A stretch of 64,000 nucleotides of DNA from Enterococcus timonensis (GCF_900104595.1 NZ_FNVY01000004.1:868001-932000); one strand, 5' to 3'. Positions 26,485 through 36,740 are shown, numbered from the stretch's first letter. Translations and numbers: made by a program. The notes: generated by a model from the letters alone, not told the origin.

Positions 26485-28425
26485 ATGGGCAAGTTTCAAG
26501 ATGATGCTACAAAGCTGTTAGATGACATTGGAGGCAAAGAAAATATTTCTTCTTTTACTCACTGCGTCACCCGAATGCGTTTTGTTTTAAACGATGACGA
26601 TAAAGCAAATATTAAAGCCATCGAAGATTTACCATCCGTGAAAGGAACTTTTACAAATGCCGGCCAGTTCCAAGTTATTATCGGCAATGATGTTCCCGAT
26701 TTTTATAATGATTTTGTCGATGTTTCCGGTCTCGAAGGTGTTTCTAAAGAAGAAACAAAATCTGCCGGAGCCGGCAAACAAAATCCGCTGCAAAAAGCCA
26801 TCGCCCTTTTGGCAGAAATTTTCACCCCCTTATTACCAGCAATTATTGTCGGCGGTTTAATTTTAGGTTTTAGAAATGTTTTAGAAGGCGTTGAATTTGG
26901 CGGCGCAACGATTGTTTCTCGTTCTGTTTTCTGGAACGGCGTCAATGATTTTCTTTGGTTACCAGGTGAAGCAATTTTCCACTTTCTACCCGTAGGAATT
27001 ACATGGTCGATCACCCGGAAAATGAAAACCACGCAAATTTTAGGAATTGTACTGGGGATTACTTTAGTTTCTCCACAATTATTAAATGCTTATGCGGTAA
27101 GTTCCACAGCGGCTGCTGATATTCCATTTTGGGATTTTGGTTTTGCCCAAATCGATAAAATTGGTTACCAAGCACAAGTGATTCCAGCAATGTTAGCTGG
27201 GTTCATGTTAGTTTATTTAGAAAGATTCTTTAGGAAATATATTCCCCAAGCAGTCTCCATGATTTTTGTTCCATTATTTTCTTTAGTACCAACTATTTTT
27301 GCCGCTCACGTTATTTTAGGACCAATCGGTTGGCAAATTGGTGATTGGATTTCTACTGTCGTTAATGCCGGGCTAACTTCACAATTTAGTTGGTTGTTTG
27401 GTTTAGCATTTGGACTCTTGTACGCGCCGTTAGTTATTACCGGGCTCCATCACACCACCTTAGCGATCGACTCGCAACTGGTGGCCACTTATGGCTCGAC
27501 AAATTTGTGGCCGATGATTGCCTTATCTAATATTGCGCAAGGTTCGGCTGTTTTAGCGGTTTACTTTTTACACCGCAGCAATAAAAAAGAAGCCGAAATT
27601 TCTGTTCCTTCCACCATTTCTGCTTACCTCGGTGTAACGGAACCGGCGATGTTTGGGATTAATTTAAAATATTTGTATCCATTTGTCGCTGCCATGATTG
27701 GTTCAGGAGTTGCCGGAATGTTTGTCACCTTTATGGGTGTGCGGGCCTTTAATATTGGTGTTGGTGGTTTGCCAGGGATTTTATCAATTCTTAGTCAATA
27801 TATTCCCGCCTTTGCTATTGGGATGGTGATTGCCATTGTCGTTCCTTTCCTGTTAACTTTTGTTTTGCGCCAAGTGCCATTTCTTAATAAAGCAGAAGTT
27901 ACCGCCGACTCGATTGCCAATACTGATGCAGCCGCAAGCTTACCTATTGATGCTGCACAAATTTCTCCAGACTTTTTATACACACCAGCTAATGGGGAAG
28001 TGATTCCCATTACTGAAGTGAAAGATCAAGTTTTCTCATCGAAAATGATGGGCGACGGTTTTGCAGTCATTCCTGAAGACAATCACATTTATTCACCAGT
28101 GATGGGAAAAGTCTTATCCGTCTTTGAAACAAAACACGCCATCGGAATTTTAATGCCCAATGGTTTAGAAATTCTCGTCCACATGGGTCTTGATACCGTG
28201 GAGTTAAAAGGGGAACCATTTACCGTCCATGTGAAAGAAAATGATCAAGTCACACCTAACACCATGCTTGCTGATATGGATTTAGAAAAAGTAAAAGCTG
28301 CCGGGAAACCGCTGGATGTCGTGGTAGTAATTACGAATTTTGATCAAGTAGAAAAATTAGATATCATTGAAACAGGAAAAATGCACGTTGGTAAAGAAGT
28401 TGCCAAAGTCAGCGTCAAAAAATAA
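26485..28425 (+). CDS. treB: Trehalose-type PTS transporter, fused EIIBCA
   Basis: The 646-residue membrane protein phosphorylates and imports a disaccharide, most likely trehalose. The order is EIIB (phospho-Cys27 in SFTHCVTRMRF), EIIC from about residue 100 to 460 with ten membrane segments, a linker, and EIIA (about 490-646, phospho-His near 566 in ILVHMGLDTVELKG). ATG 26485 follows AAAGGAG; the frame's upstream TTG is not needed. The fused EIIA makes it independent of Crr. It is divergent from treP-treR and is followed by a partial terminator before pgmB. Confidence 0.9.
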   Translation: MGKFQDDATKLLDDIGGKENISSFTHCVTRMRFVLNDDDKANIKAIEDLPSVKGTFTNAGQFQVIIGNDVPDFYNDFVDVSGLEGVSKEETKSAGAGKQNPLQKAIALLAEIFTPLLPAIIVGGLILGFRNVLEGVEFGGATIVSRSVFWNGVNDFLWLPGEAIFHFLPVGITWSITRKMKTTQILGIVLGITLVSPQLLNAYAVSSTAAADIPFWDFGFAQIDKIGYQAQVIPAMLAGFMLVYLERFFRKYIPQAVSMIFVPLFSLVPTIFAAHVILGPIGWQIGDWISTVVNAGLTSQFSWLFGLAFGLLYAPLVITGLHHTTLAIDSQLVATYGSTNLWPMIALSNIAQGSAVLAVYFLHRSNKKEAEISVPSTISAYLGVTEPAMFGINLKYLYPFVAAMIGSGVAGMFVTFMGVRAFNIGVGGLPGILSILSQYIPAFAIGMVIAIVVPFLLTFVLRQVPFLNKAEVTADSIANTDAAASLPIDAAQISPDFLYTPANGEVIPITEVKDQVFSSKMMGDGFAVIPEDNHIYSPVMGKVLSVFETKHAIGILMPNGLEILVHMGLDTVELKGEPFTVHVKENDQVTPNTMLADMDLEKVKAAGKPLDVVVVITNFDQVEKLDIIETGKMHVGKEVAKVSVKK

Positions 28426-28436
28426 TTTTTCACATG

Positions 28437-28469
28437 AAAAAAGGCTGCAGGTTTGCCTCAGCCTTTTTT
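28437..28469 (+). terminator. Intra-operon terminator between PTS gene and pgmB
   Basis: AAAAAGGCTG (28438-28447) pairs with CAGCCTTTTT (28459-28468), with T residues after the stem. Only 83 bp separate the two genes, so it probably lowers pgmB relative to the PTS gene; read-through is assumed. Confidence 0.75.
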
Positions 28470-28508
28470 GTTAAATAAATAATTGAAATTTAGGAGGAAG
28501 AAATTTAT

Positions 28509-29165
28509 ATGTTTAAAGGTGTCATTTTTGATTTAGACGGTGTAATCACAGATACGGCCGAGTACCACTACTTAGCGTGGCAAGCTCTAGGGGAAAAAAT
28601 TGGGATTACCTTTGACCGAGCCTTCAATGAAAATTTAAAAGGGGTCGACCGCATGGAATCATTGCGGCGAATTCTTGCATTGGGTGGCAAAGAAAATGAT
28701 TATTCTAATGAAGAAAAAGAAGCGTTAGCTACTGAGAAAAATGATTTATATCAAACATTTATTGATAAAGTCACTCCCGCTGATTTATTACCAGGGATTC
28801 CAAAACTTTTAAATGATCTACAAGATCATAAAATTGCGATTGGTTTAGCCTCAGCTTCAAAAAATGCGCCGAAGATTTTAAAAAATCTTGGAATTTTAGC
28901 TGAATTTGATACCATTGTAGATCCGGCAAGTCTTAAACATGGCAAACCTGCACCAGATATTTTTATTCAAGCGGCGAAACAATTAAATTTGGAGATTAAA
29001 GATGCTATCGGAGTTGAAGATGCTTATTCAGGAATTGAATCCATTAAAGCCGCCCACATGTTTGCTGTGGGTGTGGGCGATGCCGAAACCTTGAAAAAAG
29101 CTGACTACGTAGTCTCCTCTACTAAAGATTTAACTTACGATTTACTCGTTAAAATTTGGAAATAA
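28509..29165 (+). CDS. pgmB: Beta-phosphoglucomutase
   Basis: The 218-residue HAD-superfamily enzyme converts beta-glucose-1-phosphate to glucose-6-phosphate. The nucleophile Asp8 and acid/base Asp10 lie in FDLDGVITDTAEYH. The Ser/Ala motif (GLASASKN), Lys (KHGKPAPDIF) and terminal acidic loop (GVEDAYSGIESIKAA) are all intact. It follows a GGAGGAAG ribosome binding site. It completes the phosphorolytic trehalose pathway by using the product of the GH65 enzyme. A strong bidirectional terminator follows. Confidence 0.95.
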   Translation: MFKGVIFDLDGVITDTAEYHYLAWQALGEKIGITFDRAFNENLKGVDRMESLRRILALGGKENDYSNEEKEALATEKNDLYQTFIDKVTPADLLPGIPKLLNDLQDHKIAIGLASASKNAPKILKNLGILAEFDTIVDPASLKHGKPAPDIFIQAAKQLNLEIKDAIGVEDAYSGIESIKAAHMFAVGVGDAETLKKADYVVSSTKDLTYDLLVKIWK

Positions 29166-29174
29166 AGATCCCTT

Positions 29175-29212
29175 AAAAAAGCGGTGAGTATAAAAAACTC
29201 ACCGCTTTTTTT
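29175..29212. terminator. Bidirectional terminator between pgmB and the ABC exporter
   Basis: AAAAAGCGGTGAG (29176-29188) pairs with CTCACCGCTTTTT (29198-29210). T runs on both strands serve the two convergent units. Confidence 0.9.
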
Positions 29213-29215
29213 GTT

Positions 29216-30985
29216 TTATTCTTGATAACTTTTAGCTTGTAAATTGTAAAATTCACGGTAATAGGCGTTTTCTTCCATTAACTTTTGGTGGGAATCAAAA
29301 CCGATTATTTCTCCATTTTTCAATACAATAATCCGATCCGCTTTTTTTACTGCCGCCAATCGATGCGTGACAAAAAGAACTGTTTTAAAATTTGCTAAAT
29401 CTAAAAAACTTTGATAAATTTCACTTTCACTTCGGGGATCAAGTGCTGCGGTTGGTTCGTCTAAGATTAAAATATTAGCCTTAGAAAAATATGCTCTGGC
29501 AATTGCTAGCTTTTGCCATTGACCACCAGAAAGTTCCAGGCCATTGGCAAATTCTTTTCCTAACAAATCTTGAAATGAGATTTTATTTTGCTCCATGACT
29601 AGATCAAATCCCGCCTTATTTACTGCTTCTTGAACTTTTACAGTATTTTGAAAATCGTCAATTTGTGCTAAAGCAACATTTTCAAAAACAGTTAAAGAAA
29701 AGTGGGCAAAATCTTGAAAAACCGCTGAAATATTTTCCCGATATTCTTGCAAGTCATACTGAGAAATTTCTGTTCCATTTAAAAAAATAGCGCCCGATTT
29801 TAAATTATAAAAACGTAAGAACAATTTAATCAGCGTTGATTTTCCTGAACCATTCTCCCCAACGACAGCAATTTTTTCACCATCTTTAATCGAAAAAGAA
29901 ATATTTTTTAAAACTTCTCGCTCAGTTCCTGGATAAGAAAAAGTGACATTTTCAAAAGTAATTTGACTTTGGTTTGTTAGCTTCAATGGCTGATTTGTCT
30001 CAGACAAAAAATCTTGATAATCCATAAAAGCGAAATATTTCTGCATATAAAGTAAAGTATCGTACAGTAAGCTCGACTCTTGGACGATAGTCGTAATCGT
30101 TTGATTCAGCGAAACGATAGCTGAAGTGAAAACAAGCAAAGCACCAATTGCCAAGTTTCCTTCTTGAATCTCAGAAACAAACCAAGCTAAAGAATAGATA
30201 CTCACGCCACTACTGAAAATCATAAAAACCAATGAGACCCACATTTTCTGCACTCTTTTTTGAGAAATGTCGCGATGGACAACTTTGAAAAGATTCTGAT
30301 ATTTTCTAATAAAAAAATCAAACAATTGAAAGAGCCGTACTTCTTTGGCTGCTGTTTTGGTGAGTAAAACATCGCTATAATATTGCATTTTTCGGGCATC
30401 TGGACTTCTAGTAACCATTGTTTCAAAGGCATCTTGCTGAATGTGATAACTAATAATAGCTTGGGGAATCAAACTTGCCGCAATCAGTAAAGCTAACCCT
30501 AAGTTATACTGGCCTAAAAGAATCGTCATAGAAATTGTTGTAATCGCATTACGAAAAATATTCATCCCAAAAACAATTAAATTCACTGGTCGCCAGGATG
30601 CCTCACTAGAAATTAATTGCAGATCATCATAAAATTTGCTATCCTCAAAAGCAATCAGACCCTGAAGATCTTTTGATTTCCTCATTAAACTTAAATTCAT
30701 AAAAGAAATAAGCCGATCAGTCAGTATTCCCTGAACCGTTAGAATAATCGGTCCTGCCAAATTATACAAAAGAAAAAAAATAGCCCAAAAAATTAAAACT
30801 ATCATTTGAAATTTTTGCTGAGTTAAATCATCAACCATTTTTTGAGCACTAAAAACCAGCAACTAAGGAAGAATCGCTTGGGTGGGAATAAAAATGAGTA
30901 AGATAAAGAAAATCAATTTCGAAGCACCTAAAAATAATCTCATTGAACGCCAATAAAGAGATATAATATTAAAAATTTTTTTCAT
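29216..30985 (-). pseudogene. ABC exporter (membrane domain plus ATPase) interrupted by TAG at codon 41
   Basis: From the ATG at 30985 (GGAGATAGC upstream) a 589-codon half-transporter ABC exporter can be read. Codon 41, at 30865-30863, is TAG within the first membrane segment. The rest is intact: membrane helices to about residue 340, Walker A GENGSGKST, signature LSGGQWQKLAIARA, Walker B ILILDEPTAALD. A TTG directly after the stop could restart translation, but the first helix would be lost and no ribosome binding site is evident. It sits downstream of a LytTR regulator gene, a layout common for peptide or bacteriocin export and immunity. Readthrough or a sequencing error cannot be excluded. 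Confidence 0.85.
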
Positions 30986-31067
30986 TTTGCTATCTCCTTG
31001 AAAAACAGAAAATATTGCTTTTAAAAATCAAACCAAATTTTTCTAGAATTTCGTTTTTTAATTTCAA

Positions 31068-31751
31068 TTATAAAAATGGTTTATATTTTCTTCCAATCGG
31101 TGCTCTGTGTCCAGAACTTAAGGTAATCTCATTTTTTGAAAAATCAATCACTGAAACAAAATGAGGATTAAGCAAAAAAGACTCATGCACCCGCCAAAAT
31201 TCAGTTAACTGATTCATTGAATTTTTGATTGTGGAACGAAACAAAAAAGTTTGTTGCAGCGTCGTTAGTTTAAGTTGATGGGCTCCATAAGTCTCAATCA
31301 TGAGGATATCTTTTTTAGCGACAATTTCTTTTTTCCCAGGCAGCATGAAGAATGGATTCTTTACCATCAGCCTCTCTTGATAATCTTGTAAAACTTCGCT
31401 TAGAATATCGTCAAATTGTTGATTCTTATCTATCAATGTAAACACAGATATTCTAGCATTGATAATTTCTAATATACATTGTGGATAGCTAGACATAATG
31501 ACAATCAAGCCTTCAGGGTCTTTCAAACGAATTTTTTTTGCAATTTCTATACCTGCTAGCTGATCATTATTAAAACATAAGGCTAACAGATACAAATTTA
31601 AACTTGAAAAGCCACTAGAAAACAACTCTTCATTAATAAAATTACAATTTTGAAAAACGATTAGTGACTTATCTTTAAATCCAAATCGATGAACAATTTT
31701 TTCAACTTTAACTCGGTCAGCTTCCTTCTCCTCAAAAATAAAAACTCCCAT
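31068..31751 (-). CDS. LytTR-domain response-regulator-like protein with degenerate receiver
   Basis: The 227-residue AgrA-like protein has a receiver-shaped N-terminal domain (about 1-120) and a LytTR DNA-binding domain (about 135-227, ending SSGHRAPIGRKYKPFL). In the receiver the usual phospho-acceptor segment (xxFLDI) reads YLLALCF, with no Asp. The acidic pair after strand 1 is EE. Phosphorylation at the normal position therefore seems impossible. No sensor kinase gene is nearby. It may respond to protein partners or act constitutively. The ABC exporter gene follows 83 bp downstream on the same strand and is a likely target. Confidence 0.82.
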   Translation of the reverse strand: MGVFIFEEKEADRVKVEKIVHRFGFKDKSLIVFQNCNFINEELFSSGFSSLNLYLLALCFNNDQLAGIEIAKKIRLKDPEGLIVIMSSYPQCILEIINARISVFTLIDKNQQFDDILSEVLQDYQERLMVKNPFFMLPGKKEIVAKKDILMIETYGAHQLKLTTLQQTFLFRSTIKNSMNQLTEFWRVHESFLLNPHFVSVIDFSKNEITLSSGHRAPIGRKYKPFL

Positions 31752-32072
31752 AGAAAACGTCTCCTTAGATGAATTGTACTCAATTGCATTTATATTGTAA
31801 AGTCACTTTTGTTCTATTTTAAAGGACTGATTTACGATCTCAAATCTTTTTTTGAAAATTTTTCTAGTATCGCTATAATTTTATTTGAATTTAAGCTTTT
31901 TTTGAATTCTAGGCTGGATTTGTTGCATTTTAGGACAAACTTTACATTTTATAGCGCCTTATTGATATACTTTATTGAAGAACAGATCGCGCAACTTTAG
32001 GTCAAAAGCTGCTACTTTTAATGATTTTAGTTGAAAAATTACAAACTCTGTAACTTAAGAAGGAGAACTTTT
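31752..32072. other. Intergenic region between the LytTR gene and the small membrane protein gene
   Basis: This very AT-rich stretch holds both divergent starts. TTTAGGACAAA (31929-31939) and TTTAGGTCAAA (31996-32006) are similar direct repeats flanking a TATACT that could be a -10 for the rightward gene. These might be binding sites for the LytTR protein, but the spacing (67 bp) is not the usual two-turn LytTR layout. I see no further gene. Confidence 0.35.
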
Positions 32073-32324
32073 ATGAACAAAGAAAATAATTCCACTTCAT
32101 TTCGCTGGTCCAAAAAGAAAACTGGCTATTGTCTCATCGCATTATCTATTCTCATTTTTATTTTTCTAAAATTAATCAGCGCGCCACCACAAATAGTTCC
32201 TAGCGATCCGCAAGCCGAATTTTATGCCACTATTCTTAATTGCATTCGCTGGGTTGGCCTGGCGACAATTAGTTTCGTGCTAGGAGTGAAGCTTGCTTTT
32301 GGAAAAGAAAGTTCTAGCATTTAA
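32073..32324 (+). CDS. Small membrane protein, unknown function
   Basis: The 83-residue protein starts at the ATG after AAGGAGA. It has two hydrophobic segments (about 18-38 and 58-75) and a basic N-terminus (SFRWSKKKTGY). I do not recognise a family. It is divergent from the LytTR regulator and overlaps the murR 3' end by 4 nt in convergent orientation. Its position suggests it belongs with the ABC/LytTR locus, for example as an immunity or accessory membrane protein; this is only an inference from location. Confidence 0.65.
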   Translation: MNKENNSTSFRWSKKKTGYCLIALSILIFIFLKLISAPPQIVPSDPQAEFYATILNCIRWVGLATISFVLGVKLAFGKESSSI

Positions 32325-33181
32325 TTCAATTCATAAAGACTTTCCAACAATGAAGTTACTTTTTTTGATTTCTCTAATAAGGTTAGATTTTCTGGGAAGC
32401 GGCGCGTGATAAAGTAATAAAATAAAACATCTACGGCAAAAAGTTGGTTCATCAATGAAATAGTCGCCCCACTTCGTAACGGTGCTTCATTACTATCGGC
32501 GGTAACGAGCTTTAAATCCGCTAACCGACGTTGAGGATTATCAGAATCCCGAGTCAGTGATACAGTGGTGATGCCAAGTTCTTTAGCTAATTTCATCATC
32601 ACTAGCCCCTCTTTTTTTTCACCGCTATTTGAAATACCAATAAAAAGCGCCGCCTGGTTGGAAACACTCATGGCTGTGGCTAAATTATGGGTATCCTGGA
32701 TGCAAAAAACATTTTTTCCTACCCGTACTAATTTTTGTTCCAAATCTTGGGCGACAATAAAAGAGGCCCCGAGTCCGTAAATAAATATTTTTTGGCTAGC
32801 TACTAATTTTTTGGCCACTGCCTGAATATCTTCGTCGGCTAAGACTTGGCTCGTTTTTTCAAAAACAAAACTAGCGTTGGTAAATAATTTGTTTTTAATT
32901 TCTTTGACACTAGCTTGTGGCGTGATATCTGTTTGGGTTTCTAAATTTAAAGATTTTGAAAGAGCAGAAAGTTGAATTTTCAAGTCTAATAATCCTTTGG
33001 TACCTACTGATTTACAAAAGCGCACTACCGCAGCGGCTGATGAGTCACTGGCATTAGCAATTTCAGCGGCTGACTGATCTAAAATCTGTAAAGGATTGGC
33101 CAAAATATATTGGCCAATCTTTTTTTCTGAAATTGGTAAAGTTGGTATTTTTTCTTGAATAATAAATAAAATAGTTTGCAT
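32321..33181 (-). CDS. murR: RpiR family regulator of MurNAc catabolism
   Basis: The 286-residue regulator has an N-terminal RpiR helix-turn-helix (AAEIANASDSSAAAVVRFCKSVG, about residues 35-60). A SIS sugar-phosphate domain follows (about 115-245, IFIYGLGASFIVAQDLEQKL and IGISNSGEKKEG). The gene order mupG-murQ-murP-murR matches S. aureus, where MurR responds to MurNAc-6-phosphate. Two TGAAAT/ATTTCA palindromes in front of mupG are candidate operators. A hairpin terminator between murP and murR probably reduces its expression. Confidence 0.85.
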   Translation of the reverse strand: MQTILFIIQEKIPTLPISEKKIGQYILANPLQILDQSAAEIANASDSSAAAVVRFCKSVGTKGLLDLKIQLSALSKSLNLETQTDITPQASVKEIKNKLFTNASFVFEKTSQVLADEDIQAVAKKLVASQKIFIYGLGASFIVAQDLEQKLVRVGKNVFCIQDTHNLATAMSVSNQAALFIGISNSGEKKEGLVMMKLAKELGITTVSLTRDSDNPQRRLADLKLVTADSNEAPLRSGATISLMNQLFAVDVLFYYFITRRFPENLTLLEKSKKVTSLLESLYELN

Positions 33182-33198
33182 GAATTATTTCTCCTTAT

Positions 33199-33230
33199 GT
33201 AAAAAGAGTGCGAAATCCGCACTCTTTCTT
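33199..33230 (-). terminator. Attenuating terminator between murP and murR
   Basis: AAAGAGTGCG (33203-33212) pairs with CGCACTCTTT (33218-33227) across a 5-nt loop, with T residues on the minus strand. It separates murP from murR within the operon. Confidence 0.75.
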
Positions 33231-33247
33231 TTTTTATCAAAAACTTT

Positions 33248-34735
33248 TTAAGCTTGCATTTTTAATTCGGAACTTTCACTACCGTCAAGTTCAGTAGCTT
33301 CCATGGCGTCTTTTGGCACACCGAAGAAATAAGTGGCTAAAAATCCGCCTAAGTAAGCTGCTAATAAACCAAGAACATAACCCCACCAGCGACCATCAGG
33401 AATTAAAGGAATGAGTGCTACACCAGAAGGTCCAATGGCTGTGGCTCCAATATTTCCGATTGCTCCAATAACAGCTCCACCAATCCCACCACCGATACAA
33501 GCGGTTAAGAATGGACGGCCAAGTGGTAACGTAACTGCATAAATTAACGGTTCGCCAATCCCTAAAATACCAACAGGCAATGAACCTTTAATAATATTTG
33601 TCAGTTGTTTGTTTTTCCGACATTTAACCCATAAAGCAATCGCTGCTCCAACTTGTCCGGCACCAGCCATAGCTAAAACTGGCAATAATAATGTTTTACC
33701 AGAAGCTGCAATCATTTCAATATGAACAGGTGTTAAAATTTGATGCAAACCAAACATCACCATCGGCAAGAAAGTTGCGCCTAAAACAAATCCTGAAAAA
33801 GCTCCGCCGACATTTAAGACCCAAGTGATTCCTCCCACTAAGCCAGAAGAAACCCAACCAGCAATTGGCATAATAATGAAGATGGTTAATAGTCCTACCA
33901 CAAGTAAGGAAATCGTTGGCGTAACAATAATATCAATCGCATTAGGAATTACTTTTTTCAAGTTTTTTTCAACTAACGATAAAATAAAGACGGCCAAAAC
34001 AACACCAATAACGCCACCTTGACCGGCTGACAAATTTCCACCGGTAAAAATATTTGGTAGAGGCATTTCCGGATTCATCCCGGTTAAATAAACGACACCA
34101 CCAATAATTCCCCCGAGACCTTCTGTAACACCAAATACTTTAGCAGCATTAATTCCGATATAAATATTTAAGTAAGTAAACAAGCCGCCTTGAATAATTT
34201 TTAGGACGGTCATAATATTTGTCCAAAAATCCGGATCAATCATGCCAGCAGTTAATAAGTTTTGAATAATAGAAGCAATCCCACCGATAATCCCGGCGCC
34301 CACAAAGGCAGGAATTAACGGAATAAAAATACTGGCAATCACATTTAACGCGCGTTTAAAAGGCGTGTTGTTTTTTTTCTTTTGCGCCGCCTTAATTTCT
34401 TTTCCCTTTTCCAGGCCAACGCCTAAATCCGTTTTTAAATCTTTGTCCAAATTAACATTTAACTGTTCGCCAAGTTTGATCCCAGAAAGTTGGCTCATTT
34501 CCCCGGCTACTTTTGCAGCGGTCCCGGGTCCAACCACAACTTGTAAAGTGCCGTTATCATCCACCACTCCTAGAACACCTTTGACAGCTTTTAATCCTGT
34601 CATGTCGACTTTATCTAAATCGGCAATATCAATCCGTACTCGTGTCATGCAGTTATATACTTTGTCGGCATTTTCCTTTCCGCCAATCGCTGCAAAAATT
34701 TCTTTGCCCATTTGTAATTCTTTGCTATCTGCCAT
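33248..34735 (-). CDS. murP: MurNAc-type PTS transporter, EIIBC
   Basis: The 495-residue membrane protein has an EIIB domain with phospho-Cys29 ([11 protein letters not shown]). An EIIC domain of about ten membrane segments runs from about 125 to 480. No EIIA domain is attached, so it must use a separate EIIA such as Crr. In S. aureus the equivalent MurP imports MurNAc or MurNAc-GlcNAc as the 6-phosphate. The operon with mupG and murQ supports the same role here. It lies 21 bp after murQ. Confidence 0.88.
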   Translation of the reverse strand: MADSKELQMGKEIFAAIGGKENADKVYNCMTRVRIDIADLDKVDMTGLKAVKGVLGVVDDNGTLQVVVGPGTAAKVAGEMSQLSGIKLGEQLNVNLDKDLKTDLGVGLEKGKEIKAAQKKKNNTPFKRALNVIASIFIPLIPAFVGAGIIGGIASIIQNLLTAGMIDPDFWTNIMTVLKIIQGGLFTYLNIYIGINAAKVFGVTEGLGGIIGGVVYLTGMNPEMPLPNIFTGGNLSAGQGGVIGVVLAVFILSLVEKNLKKVIPNAIDIIVTPTISLLVVGLLTIFIIMPIAGWVSSGLVGGITWVLNVGGAFSGFVLGATFLPMVMFGLHQILTPVHIEMIAASGKTLLLPVLAMAGAGQVGAAIALWVKCRKNKQLTNIIKGSLPVGILGIGEPLIYAVTLPLGRPFLTACIGGGIGGAVIGAIGNIGATAIGPSGVALIPLIPDGRWWGYVLGLLAAYLGGFLATYFFGVPKDAMEATELDGSESSELKMQA

Positions 34736-34756
34736 TTTTTTCTCCTCCTTTAATTT

Positions 34757-35650
34757 TTATGATTGAACTGCTAAATGAATAAATCCTTTCCCTTTCTTTA
34801 ATTTTTCTATCGCCTCCTCTTTAGAACAATCGGCTAAAATCATCACGATGGCGACTTTGACATTTTTTCCGGCTTTTCTAAATGTTTTTTCTGCGATATC
34901 TCGCGGGCAATTCGTAGCATCAATAATTATACCAATGGCTCGTTCTACTAATTTTTTGTTGGTCGGCAAAACATCCACCATTAGATTTTGAAAAACTTTA
35001 CCGATGCCAATCATTGAGCAAGTCGATAACATATTTAAAATTAATTTTTGCGCCGTCCCTGCTTTTAAACGGGTGGAACCAGTTAAAACTTCGGGACCAA
35101 CAACAACTTCAATGGGAATTTGAGCGAATTTTGAAATTTCGGCCGGTGCATTACAAGCTAGACTTACCGTTGTTGCCCCAACACTTTGGGCAAATTTTAA
35201 TCCACCTAACACATAAGGTGTGCGACCAGAAGCGGCAATGCCAACGACCGTATCTTTTGCATTTAAGTTAATTTCGGCTAAATCCTGAGCACCAAGTTCT
35301 TGATCATCTTCAGCTCCTTCAACAGCGACGGTCATAGCTTTTGATCCACCGGCAATTAATCCTAGCACTTGCGTTGGATCGACACCAAATGTTGGCACAC
35401 ATTCTGCAGCATCTAAAACGCCTAAGCGCCCACTCGTTCCGGCACCAAAATAAATCAAGCGGCCACCATTTTCAAAAGACATGATAATTTTTTTGACAGC
35501 AACTTCAATTTGCGGTAACACTTGGGCAATCGCTTGGGGTACAAATTGATCTTCACGATTCATTTGTTGCAAAATTTCTTTGACACTCATTTGATCTAAG
35601 TGCATTGTGCTAGGGTTGCGGGTTTCTGTTTTTAATTTTTTTAAATCCAT
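34757..35650 (-). CDS. murQ: N-acetylmuramic acid 6-phosphate etherase
   Basis: The 297-residue SIS-domain lyase cleaves the lactyl ether of MurNAc-6-phosphate to give GlcNAc-6-phosphate and D-lactate. The sugar-binding block RLIYFGAGTSGRLGVLDAAECVPTFG is intact. So is the catalytic Glu region IAGGSKAMTVAVEGAEDD and the second block STRLKAGTAQKLILNMLST. Its length is normal. It begins directly after the mupG stop and precedes murP. It is the central enzyme of peptidoglycan sugar recycling in this operon. Confidence 0.95.
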   Translation of the reverse strand: MDLKKLKTETRNPSTMHLDQMSVKEILQQMNREDQFVPQAIAQVLPQIEVAVKKIIMSFENGGRLIYFGAGTSGRLGVLDAAECVPTFGVDPTQVLGLIAGGSKAMTVAVEGAEDDQELGAQDLAEINLNAKDTVVGIAASGRTPYVLGGLKFAQSVGATTVSLACNAPAEISKFAQIPIEVVVGPEVLTGSTRLKAGTAQKLILNMLSTCSMIGIGKVFQNLMVDVLPTNKKLVERAIGIIIDATNCPRDIAEKTFRKAGKNVKVAIVMILADCSKEEAIEKLKKGKGFIHLAVQS

Positions 35651-36703
35651 TTACTCCCCTTCTTCAAAAATTATTTTAAAGTGTCCACCAGGCTTAAGAA
35701 CGGTTAATAAATCTAAATCGGCAGGAAAAATTTCTCCGACTACATTAACCTTTTCATCAGCTGGTAAATCAAATTTACAAATTTGTAGCTCGCCATTGTA
35801 ACGCTGATACAATTGATTATCTATCGTAATAGCGCCAAATTTTCTTGCGACTGTATTTTTTGGTGGAATTTTTTCTAAACGACGACCGCCACTACAACGA
35901 ATCACCAATTCAGCGGCATCAAAACGATTTTGCTGTTCTTGGGTTAAACCGGAATTTTTTTCCAGTTTTCCAAAATAATTTCCCCGCAGCATTAAAAGTT
36001 GATCTTTGAAATAAGCGGCAAATTGCTGTTGGGTGAATAATTGTAAATCTGGATCGCCTATATAAACGATATCAACGCCGTCATCAAGAAGTTGAAGCGC
36101 TTGAGCTAGCGGATGTTGATAGCGCGATTTTTCTAATGTCGGCAAACTAGCAAAAAGTGGTCCTCGTTTTTGACCGTCCCCACTAGCAAAGGCCGCCACT
36201 TGCCAACCCAAATCTCTTAACCACTGGTTTTTTCGGCAAAAATCTTTTTCTCCTAGACCTGTTTCGGGCCGAGGATAATAATTATGAAAAGCCACCATTT
36301 GACTCATATTTGCACCAAACGTCTGCAGCTGGTCCACATCATTTTGTGTAATCGTTGAAGCATTCAATGAAATTTCTAGCCTTTGACTTAGCTGAGCGAT
36401 TTCAGTCATAGAAAATCCGTCGTCCACTCTCAGTCCGCTTATTCCTAATTTTTTAATTTCTTCAGGATTGTTAAGTCCAAGGTTTTTTAGTTGTTGCTTT
36501 GACGTATCGGCAATTAATGAGAGTTTCAAACTTTTGGTGAGTTTAACAAGTTGACTTAAATGCGCTAATATTTTTTCTTGCGGATCTTCTGGAATGTGAA
36601 TCGATGTAAAAACATGGGTAAATCCAGCTTGAGCCATTTGCTGGATGTATTTTTCTTTCACACCACTCAATCCTTCATCTAAATAAATAGAAAATCCTAA
36701 CAC
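35651..36703 (-). CDS. mupG: MupG-like 6-phospho-N-acetylmuramidase (DUF871)
   Basis: The 350-residue protein has a TIM-barrel N-terminal part (DUF871, FTHVFTSIHIPEDP near residues 28-41 and NYYPRPETGLGEK near 145). A small C-terminal beta domain follows from about 240. The S. aureus homologue cleaves MurNAc-6-phosphate-GlcNAc after PTS uptake. Gene order and family support the same cytoplasmic function. It is the first gene of the operon, with a good promoter and palindromic operators upstream. Confidence 0.88.
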   Translation of the reverse strand: MLGFSIYLDEGLSGVKEKYIQQMAQAGFTHVFTSIHIPEDPQEKILAHLSQLVKLTKSLKLSLIADTSKQQLKNLGLNNPEEIKKLGISGLRVDDGFSMTEIAQLSQRLEISLNASTITQNDVDQLQTFGANMSQMVAFHNYYPRPETGLGEKDFCRKNQWLRDLGWQVAAFASGDGQKRGPLFASLPTLEKSRYQHPLAQALQLLDDGVDIVYIGDPDLQLFTQQQFAAYFKDQLLMLRGNYFGKLEKNSGLTQEQQNRFDAAELVIRCSGGRRLEKIPPKNTVARKFGAITIDNQLYQRYNGELQICKFDLPADEKVNVVGEIFPADLDLLTVLKPGGHFKIIFEEGE

Positions 36704-36740
36704 AATATAACCCCCTTTTGTTTCCGCTTTCGATAAATTG

